Notes under the pieces: generated by a model
Databases searched by the model: none
Told to the model about the DNA's origin: nothing
The model's input: only the letters and a program-made list of their open reading frames with translations
Position numbers and translations under genes: made by a program
In this document: positions 1-4,836 of the stretch, piece after piece
Position numbering within the stretch: position 1 is the stretch's first letter
How the letters are laid out: every line of letters begins with the position of its first letter
Origin: Candidatus Dormiibacterota bacterium
Lineage (GTDB): Bacteria; Chloroflexota; Dormibacteria; Aeolococcales; Aeolococcaceae
Length of the DNA stretch: 5,983 nucleotides
Reading direction: 5' to 3'
Assembly: GCA_003170875.1 (NCBI GenBank)
Contig: PMYJ01000056.1
Span: forward strand, 1-5,983

Positions 1-717
1 CTCCTCGGCGACCATCCAGACGTTCTGGTAGCTCCCCGCTGCGCCCGGGTAGGTCCACGACTGGCCGGACCCGGTGGTGGCGCTCCCGATCCCGAGGTCG
101 GTGAAGCTGGGGTTCAGGATGTTGGCTTGGTGATCCGGGCTGTTCATGAAGTCCGTGTTGACCTGATCCGCGGAGCCGGAACCACCGTTGTAGCCGCTCT
201 CCCACCCGATGTTCTCCCCGGCCGCCTGGTGGTTGACACCGAAGGCGCTCATCATCGACCAGACGTACTGATTGCACGGGGGGATCAGGTGCGCGAAGTA
301 GTCGCGGTTGATCATGTCCTGGGCTCGGCCGTCGATGGTGCCGGCGCCGCTGCAACCGCTGTAGGGGGCGGCCTCGCCGATCGAGTCCAGGGTCGGGTCG
401 TCCGCCAGCGCCGCCACGCCGTTGCTGGTGCGGTCCTGGTTCGTGAGGGAGAAGAGGTCGGAGTCCGCGGTGGCGTCGGCGGCGGCCAGCTGCCCATGGA
501 GATGGCTCCCGGCGAAGAGGGCGGCTCCGAGCATCGCGCCGGCGAGGACGACGCGGCCGGGACTCCGGCGTCGCCGCCGGGCATGCGGGTCGAACCCCCC
601 GGCGGGTTGGACCCGGACGGCGGCAGCCGTCCGGCACAGCGCCTCCCACCCTGCCTCGGAGGCGGACACGCGCGCGCTGCTCTGGCTCACGGGAGGATGA
701 CACCGCGTCGGCGGCAT
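1..717 (-). CDS. Secreted CAP/SCP-domain protein (5' part, truncated by the left edge)
   Basis: The minus-strand frame is open from a TGA at 796-798 to base 1. Numbered from the ATG at 715-717, it has an Arg run (R47-R51), a hydrophobic segment (about V56-A69) and an Ala-rich probable signal-peptidase site near A78-A84, so the product is probably exported. The mature part begins LFSLTNQDR and carries CAP-family marks: YFAH (H143), GENIG (E168), SPDHQANIL (H196) and LGIG. H143, E168 and H196 match the conserved His/Glu cavity residues of the family. C122 and C148 could form a disulfide. Bacterial CAP proteins are extracellular and mostly of unknown function. The C-terminus lies outside the window just after a WMVAEE segment, where the fold is nearly complete. 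The start is uncertain: ATG 733-735 has GGAGG only 1 nt upstream, ATG 715-717 has no good ribosome site, and GTGs lie at 688-690 and 667-669. All leave an unusually long region before the hydrophobic segment. The gene is divergent from the ATPase gene. Confidence 0.85.
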   Translation of the reverse strand, partial: MPPTRCHPPVSQSSARVSASEAGWEALCRTAAAVRVQPAGGFDPHARRRRRSPGRVVLAGAMLGAALFAGSHLHGQLAAADATADSDLFSLTNQDRTSNGVAALADDPTLDSIGEAAPYSGCSGAGTIDGRAQDMINRDYFAHLIPPCNQYVWSMMSAFGVNHQAAGENIGWESGYNGGSGSADQVNTDFMNSPDHQANILNPSFTDLGIGSATTGSGQSWTYPGAAGSYQNVWMVAEE

Positions 718-822
718 GCCACGCGCACCTGTCATGCCTCCGTTACGAGCCCGTTGCAGAGCGACCGTGTGCGGCCTGAGGGGGCGGGGGACGATTCAGG
801 CAGCGGTGCAGGCTGCCGCCTC

Positions 823-840
823 TTGACACGATCGTTGCAA
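823..840. promoter_or_regulatory. Operator-like 18-bp imperfect palindrome in the divergent intergenic region
   Basis: The sequence TTGACACGATCGTTGCAA has the symmetric form TTGnnACGATCGTnnCAA, with 14 of 18 positions symmetric and a perfect ACGATCGT core at 828-835. It lies between two divergent genes and its right half overlaps the proposed -35 element of the ATPase promoter. This suits a dimeric repressor or activator site. The regulator is unknown and none is encoded in the window. The first hexamer is also an exact TTGACA, but no good -10 follows at 16-18 bp. Confidence 0.4.
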
Positions 841-864
841 TCTGTGAATTCGACGCAATAGATT
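835..864 (+). promoter_or_regulatory. Candidate sigma-70-type promoter for the CpaF-like ATPase gene
   Basis: TTGCAA (835-840) and TAGATT (859-864) are separated by 18 bp and each matches the housekeeping consensus at 4 of 6 positions, including the T1, A2 and T6 of the -10. Initiation would fall near 871-872 and give a leader of about 73 nt. A competing possibility is TAGGCT (929-934), a TAnnnT element ending 10 nt before the ATG, which would make a nearly leaderless transcript. The sequence alone does not decide between them. Confidence 0.35.
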
Positions 865-871
865 GGGGTGT

Positions 872-934
872 AGCCTGCGCAAGACCGCCAGGCAGAGCAA
901 ACCTGACGAACGAGATACCTTAGACAGGTAGGCT
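872..934 (+). promoter_or_regulatory. Structured 5' leader with mutually exclusive pairings, upstream of the ATPase gene
   Basis: AGCCT (872-876) is complementary to AGGCT (930-934). ACCTG (901-905) is complementary to CAGGT (925-929), so the two helices would stack directly. Alternatively GCCTG (873-877) pairs with CAGGC (889-893), and TACCT (916-920) pairs with AGGTA (926-930). The alternatives share bases and cannot all coexist, an arrangement found in attenuators and riboswitches. The region ends 10 nt before the ATG. All helices are short, so this is only a candidate. Some short strings (GCAAACC, CCTTA, AGGTAG) recall the c-di-GMP-I riboswitch, but its diagnostic GGGACGCAAAGCC segment is missing. 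Confidence 0.3.
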
Positions 935-944
935 GGGACAGAGA

Positions 945-2714
945 ATGTCGCTTCTCGACCGCGTCCAGAGGAAGGCTGAGGACGCGTCGCCATCCGGTGG
1001 AGTGGCCGCACAGCCCGCAACCCCGCCGACTTTTGCGCTCCCGACCGCCGGAGCGCCGTCCGTCGCCTCGCTCGCCGTGCCGGCGGCCGAGTCGCCCTCC
1101 GCGACGCCGAGCTGGTCGGTGCGCGCCTCGCCGGCCAACTCCGCCGCCCCGGTCGCTCCGCCACGGCGAGCGCTGGAGCCGGCGCAATTCGGACGCCCCG
1201 CGCCCGTTCAGACCTCGCCGCCTCCGCTGCGGGCTCGCCCCGCCGAGACCCCTGGACTGGGCGATCCGAACCGGCCCACGTCCCTGCTCAGCCGCACCGG
1301 TGACACCGGCGGTTCGGGCGACAGCACCCGCACCTCCTCACTGATGAACCGGACCGGGGAGGCCGGGGGCACGGGCGACGGTAGCCGTCCCACCTCGCTG
1401 CTCAGCCGCACCGGGACCCCTCCCCGTCCCGGGCAGGGCCGGGGAGCCCTGGGCGCCATGTACGCCCAGCTCCGCTCCCGGGTTCACCAGCGACTGGTCG
1501 AGGAGCTTGCCGGCAACACGGACTCGGCGCCTGCCGATGTCATCCGCCAGCGCATCGCCGAGCTCGTGACCGAGGTCATCATCGAGCAGGGTCTGACCAT
1601 GAGCCGTCAGGACCGCCTGCGGGTGGTCGAGACGCTCATCCACGACGTCCTCGGACTCGGACCGCTCGAGGACCTGCTGGCCAACCCGGACATCGCCGAG
1701 ATCATGGTCAACGGCCCCAACCAGATCTACGTCGAGGAGAAGGGCAAGCTGATGCGGAGCCCGGTCACCTTCGAGAGCACCGAGCAGCTCATGCAGGTCA
1801 TCGACCGCATCGTCTCCTCGATCGGACGGCGTGTGGATGAGTCGTCGCCGATGGTCGACGCCCGGCTCAAGGACGGCTCCCGGGTCAACGTCATCATCCC
1901 CCCCCTCGCCCTTCGCGGGCCGACGGTGACGATCCGGAAGTTCTCCAAAGAGGCCTTCACGATCGACGACCTGGTCCGCTTCGGCACCCTCACCGACGAG
2001 ATGGCAAAATTCATCCGGGCCTGCGTGAGAGGCCGCCTCAACGTCGTCGTCTCGGGCGGCACCGGGTCGGGCAAGACCACGACGCTGAACGTGCTCTCGA
2101 GCTTCATCCCCGAGGATGAGCGGATCGTCACCATCGAGGACGCCGCCGAGCTCCAGCTCGTCCAGGAGCACGTGGTGACTCTGGAGGCGAGGCCAGCCAA
2201 CGTCGAGGGTAGAGGCCAGGTCACCATCCGGGACCTGGTCATCAACGCCCTCCGGATGCGGCCGGACCGGATCGTCGTCGGTGAGTGCCGCGGTGGCGAG
2301 GCACTGGACATGCTCCAGGCCATGAACACCGGGCACGACGGCTCGCTCACCACGCTCCACGCCAACAACCCGCACGATGCCGTCAGCCGTCTGGAGACCA
2401 TGGTGCTGATGTCCGGCGCGGAGCTGCCGTCGCGCGCGATCCGTGAGCAGATCGCCTCGGCGGTGAACATGATCGTCCATCAATCGCGTCTGCGCGACGG
2501 CACCCGGAGGATCGTGAGCATCACCGAGGTTTTGGGTACCGGCCCCGATGGCGTCGTGATGCAGGAGATCTTCGCCTTCAAGCAGAAGGGGGTCGATCCC
2601 GAAACCGGCAAGGTGATCGGCGAGCTGGCCCCCACGGGCGTGCTGCCTGAAGCGCTCGAACGTTTGAGCTCCGAGGGCGAGGCGGTCTCCGAGGAGATGT
2701 TCGCCGCCGCGTGA
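945..2714 (+). CDS. CpaF/TadA-family ATPase of a Tad/Flp pilus or type II/IV-like secretion system, with repeat-containing N-terminal extension
   Basis: This 589-residue protein of the VirB11/GspE secretion-ATPase superfamily would power pilin assembly or secretion as a cytoplasmic hexamer at the inner face of the membrane. The family core starts near residue 167. It shows VNGPNQIYVE, an Asp box TIEDAAEL (396-403), Walker A GGTGSGKT (371-378, K377), a Walker B-like RIVVGE (E447) and a His box SLTTLHANN (H472). The C-terminus GVDPETGKVIGELAPTGVLP is typical of CpaF, so the 3' end is intact. Residues 1-166 are rich in Pro, Ala, Ser, Thr and Arg, probably disordered, and make it longer than the roughly 450-residue usual form. 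They contain three 19-residue repeats (104-160). ATG 945 is chosen because the family-like opening MSLLDRVQRK follows it. Its ribosome site is weak (GGGA, 935-938). No tadB or tadC follows, so the symbol is left open. An orphan or dual-use ATPase is possible. Confidence 0.93.
   Translation: MSLLDRVQRKAEDASPSGGVAAQPATPPTFALPTAGAPSVASLAVPAAESPSATPSWSVRASPANSAAPVAPPRRALEPAQFGRPAPVQTSPPPLRARPAETPGLGDPNRPTSLLSRTGDTGGSGDSTRTSSLMNRTGEAGGTGDGSRPTSLLSRTGTPPRPGQGRGALGAMYAQLRSRVHQRLVEELAGNTDSAPADVIRQRIAELVTEVIIEQGLTMSRQDRLRVVETLIHDVLGLGPLEDLLANPDIAEIMVNGPNQIYVEEKGKLMRSPVTFESTEQLMQVIDRIVSSIGRRVDESSPMVDARLKDGSRVNVIIPPLALRGPTVTIRKFSKEAFTIDDLVRFGTLTDEMAKFIRACVRGRLNVVVSGGTGSGKTTTLNVLSSFIPEDERIVTIEDAAELQLVQEHVVTLEARPANVEGRGQVTIRDLVINALRMRPDRIVVGECRGGEALDMLQAMNTGHDGSLTTLHANNPHDAVSRLETMVLMSGAELPSRAIREQIASAVNMIVHQSRLRDGTRRIVSITEVLGTGPDGVVMQEIFAFKQKGVDPETGKVIGELAPTGVLPEALERLSSEGEAVSEEMFAAA
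1254..1424 (+). repeat. Three tandem 57-bp in-frame repeats encoding 19-residue units
   Basis: Units 1254-1310, 1311-1367 and 1368-1424 encode residues 104-122, 123-141 and 142-160 of the ATPase. Each follows the pattern G-x-G-D-x-x-R-[PT]-[TS]-S-L-[LM]-[SN]-R-T-G. Units 1 and 3 share an identical 17-mer, CTGCTCAGCCGCACCGG, at 1284-1300 and 1398-1414, exactly two periods apart. Unit 2 has diverged (SSLMNRTG). The SLLxR core also resembles the first residues of the protein, MSLLDR. The pattern indicates duplication of a short linear motif in a flexible tail. Confidence 0.9.
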
Positions 2715-2724
2715 CGCCTGACCC

Positions 2725-2747
2725 CACACGCCGTACTCGACCGTGTG
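2725..2747 (+). other. Small inverted repeat just after the ATPase stop
   Basis: CACACG (2725-2730) and CGTGTG (2742-2747) could form a 6-bp stem with an 11-nt loop, 11 nt after the stop codon. It is a weak hairpin without a T-run. It might protect the 3' end or help termination, but it may be chance. Confidence 0.25.
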
Positions 2748-2774
2748 AAGGATATGCCGACCGGGTGACGGGCT

Positions 2775-2798
2775 CCTGACCGATCGGTTTCGGTCAGG
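2775..2798. terminator. Perfect 9-bp inverted repeat between the ATPase and kinase genes (terminator-like or operator)
   Basis: CCTGACCGA (2775-2783) and TCGGTCAGG (2790-2798) are exact reverse complements around a 6-nt loop, TCGGTT. The stem lies 61 nt after the ATPase stop and 47 nt before the kinase start. No T-run follows, so it is not a canonical intrinsic terminator, but T-less hairpins are common at transcript ends in high-GC actinobacteria. Because it sits 31 bp upstream of the kinase -10-like element, a protein-binding site is the alternative. Either role would partly separate expression of the two genes. Confidence 0.5.
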
Positions 2799-2829
2799 GC
2801 GCCGGGTCCCACCCCCGATTCGCCGTCCA

Positions 2830-2835
2830 TACACT
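2830..2835 (+). promoter_or_regulatory. Candidate -10 element for leaderless transcription of the kinase gene
   Basis: TACACT matches TAnnnT and ends 9 nt before GTG 2845, so initiation about 7 nt downstream would fall at or within a few bases of the start codon. No Shine-Dalgarno sequence precedes the GTG (the bases before it are CGTGGCGAA), as expected for a leaderless message. No convincing -35 is present at 16-18 bp. Confidence 0.35.
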
Positions 2836-2844
2836 CGTGGCGAA

Positions 2845-4836
2845 GTGTCCTCGTCCCCGACGGCGGGCGCCGCCCGCTCTCCCCATGCCCGGAGCCGCCG
2901 AGCGGTCCCGCCTATCCGGGTGCTCGTGTGCGCGGCCGAGGGGTCCTCGATCACCGGCGCCCTGAGAGGCTCGGGGGCCGCCCCCGGGATCGAGACCTTC
3001 GCGGTGCCGACTCTGGCTTCGTTGCCGGAGGACCTCGGCACCCGTTGGGATGCCGTGGTCGTTGAGGACGGCCGGCCCGGCTGGTCGGCGGAGGCGCTGC
3101 TCGACCAGATCCGCGCGCGAGGCGTGAGCATCCCGGTGGTGGTCGTCTGCGCCCCCTCCCACGAGGCCACCGGGATTGCCCTGGTGGAGCGCGGTGCGGC
3201 CGACTGCCTCGCCTCGGACCGGTTGGCTCGCCTACCCGTGGCCGTCCGGGCCGCGGTCGAAAGGGAGGCGCTCGGCCGGAAGGTGATGCGCGGCGAGGCC
3301 GCCACCTCGGGTCCTGACCAGATGCTGCGAGCAGCCTTCCTAGAGGCCCCTGCCGCGGCCATCACGGTCGATCCCGCCGGCTGCGTGGCCACCTGGAGTC
3401 CGGCCGCGGAGCAGCTCTTGGGGTGGACGGAGAGCGACGCACGCGGCCAGTGCCTCGCCGACCTTGTGGGAGGCGACGACCCTGCTGCTCGGCTCGCCGG
3501 CATCATCGCCGAGGCATCCGGAGAGCACACGCTCAGCCGGCCGATCGTTCCGGTGAAGCTGCGCCGGCGCGACGGACAGCCGTTGCATTTTGAGGTCAGA
3601 GCGGCACCGCGCGAGGACGACCTCCCCGGAGCCGTCCTCTCCTTCACGGACGTCACCGAGCGCTGGCGGGCGGCTTTCCTGAAGGACTACCAGCTCGGAT
3701 TCCTCCGCGCCCTCGGTTCGCCGGACGAAGACGTCGCCTTCCTCGGAGCGCTGGAGCAGATCGGACTGAGCGTCGCCGGCACCGAGGTCAGGCTCTGGGA
3801 GGCCGACGCCCGGGGGGCGGTGCAGCTTCGCGCGGTCTGGCGCTGCGTGGGCTATGACGCGGCCACCGAGGCCCCGCCGCAGGCTGCACCCCCCGCCTTC
3901 GTGACGAGGGCGATCAGCAGCCGGGGGCTGTCCTTCTCGGAGGCGGGCGCCGCCAGCCGGGTGGGCGAGTCCCTGGGCGTTCCGGTGTTCAACGGCGACC
4001 ACGTCCTCGGGGCCCTCGAGATCAACGCGCCGGACTTCGCCGGCTTCGATGACGCCTACGCCGCACACCTCACCGGCCTTGGCAACTACCTCGGCATCTA
4101 CTGCGCGCAGCGGCGGAGCGCCGCCGATTTCGCACGCAGCCTCGAGGAGCTGAATCGCATCAGCGGAGAGCGCCTCCGGCTGATGCGCCTCCTTGTCGAG
4201 GCTCACGAGGATGAGCGCCGGACCATCGCCGCCGACATCCACGACGACTCCCTGCAGATCCTCGCCGCGGTGGGGCTCCGGCTGCACACGCTCCGGCGGC
4301 GGGTCAACGACGAGGCTGCTCGGGGCACCCTCGATGCTGTGGAGCAGATGGTGGGGACTGCGGTCTCGCGTCTCCGGGGTCTGATGTTCAACCTGCGCCC
4401 TGCCGGGCTCGACCACGGCGACCTGCTTGGCACGATTCGCGACCGCCTGCTTCAGGTGCAGCAGGACGAGGGCATCGAGTACAGCCTCACCGGTTCGGAG
4501 CCGGGAGCGCTCACCACCGCAGCGAGAGTGACGCTCTATCGGGTTGCGCAGGAGGCCATCGCCAACGTCGTCAAACACGCCTCGGCGAGCCATATCGTCG
4601 TCTCCGTCGAGGACCGGGACAATGGCTGCCTGATGCGGATCGCCGACGACGGCGCCGGGCTCGGAGCTGCGGCCGAGAGCCCACCCGGCCACCTCGGCCT
4701 GCCCAGCATGCGCGAGCGGACCGAAGTCGCCGGAGGCTGGCTGCGGGTCGAGGCGGGTGACCGACGCGGCACCGTGGTGACCGCCTGGGTACCGCTTCTG
4801 GTCGGGACGCGGTCCGGCTCCGGGTCGGCGCCATGA
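2845..4836 (+). CDS. Soluble sensor histidine kinase: degenerate receiver, PAS, GAF, HisKA_3, HATPase
   Basis: This 663-residue cytoplasmic kinase has no signal peptide or membrane segment. Domains in order: receiver-like fold (about 22-142), PAS (about 158-275, ending FTDVTERW), GAF (about 285-425), a helical linker, a HisKA_3 dimerisation/phosphoacceptor helix (about 450-480, DERRTIAADIHDDSLQ, H466) and HATPase_c (N box QEAIANVVKHA with N574, G1 DDGAGL, G2 GHLGLPSMRER). It should autophosphorylate at H466 and pass phosphate to the overlapping REC-EAL protein. The N-terminal receiver has lost its acid pair (A30-A31), has Glu at the phosphoacceptor position (E74 in DAVVVEDGRPG), Cys for the Thr/Ser (C102) and Ser for the Lys (S124), so it probably acts as a protein-interaction or sensing module. 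The GTG start at 2845 has no ribosome site and may be leaderless. The ligands of PAS and GAF cannot be told from sequence. It is likely transcribed with the next gene, since the stop and start overlap. Confidence 0.92.
   Translation: MSSSPTAGAARSPHARSRRAVPPIRVLVCAAEGSSITGALRGSGAAPGIETFAVPTLASLPEDLGTRWDAVVVEDGRPGWSAEALLDQIRARGVSIPVVVVCAPSHEATGIALVERGAADCLASDRLARLPVAVRAAVEREALGRKVMRGEAATSGPDQMLRAAFLEAPAAAITVDPAGCVATWSPAAEQLLGWTESDARGQCLADLVGGDDPAARLAGIIAEASGEHTLSRPIVPVKLRRRDGQPLHFEVRAAPREDDLPGAVLSFTDVTERWRAAFLKDYQLGFLRALGSPDEDVAFLGALEQIGLSVAGTEVRLWEADARGAVQLRAVWRCVGYDAATEAPPQAAPPAFVTRAISSRGLSFSEAGAASRVGESLGVPVFNGDHVLGALEINAPDFAGFDDAYAAHLTGLGNYLGIYCAQRRSAADFARSLEELNRISGERLRLMRLLVEAHEDERRTIAADIHDDSLQILAAVGLRLHTLRRRVNDEAARGTLDAVEQMVGTAVSRLRGLMFNLRPAGLDHGDLLGTIRDRLLQVQQDEGIEYSLTGSEPGALTTAARVTLYRVAQEAIANVVKHASASHIVVSVEDRDNGCLMRIADDGAGLGAAAESPPGHLGLPSMRERTEVAGGWLRVEAGDRRGTVVTAWVPLLVGTRSGSGSAP

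Noticed and set aside
823..851. Promoter using the exact TTGACA at 823-828
   Set aside because: At 16-18 bp spacing the best -10 is TGAATT with 3 of 6 matches. The TTGCAA/TAGATT pair is better.
127..861. Plus-strand open frame of 244 codons
   Set aside because: It is antisense to the CAP-domain gene, whose conserved motifs are clear. Its translation is low-complexity Val/Gly/Arg with no recognisable domain.
860..944. Canonical c-di-GMP-I (GEMM) riboswitch
   Set aside because: Only short fragments resemble it. The conserved GGGACGCAAAGCC segment and a GNRA-capped P2 are absent, so it is kept only as an uncharacterised leader candidate.
2775..2810. Canonical rho-independent terminator
   Set aside because: The stem is perfect, but the following bases are G/C-rich with no T-run, so only a terminator-like call is justified.
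1338..3656. Minus-strand open frame of 772 codons
   Set aside because: It lies opposite the ATPase and kinase genes and crosses both. The Arg/Gly/Asp/His-rich translation is typical of a shadow frame in GC-rich DNA.
3340..4692. Minus-strand open frame of 450 codons
   Set aside because: It is fully antisense to the histidine kinase, which has intact H, N and G boxes. The antisense product matches no recognisable family.
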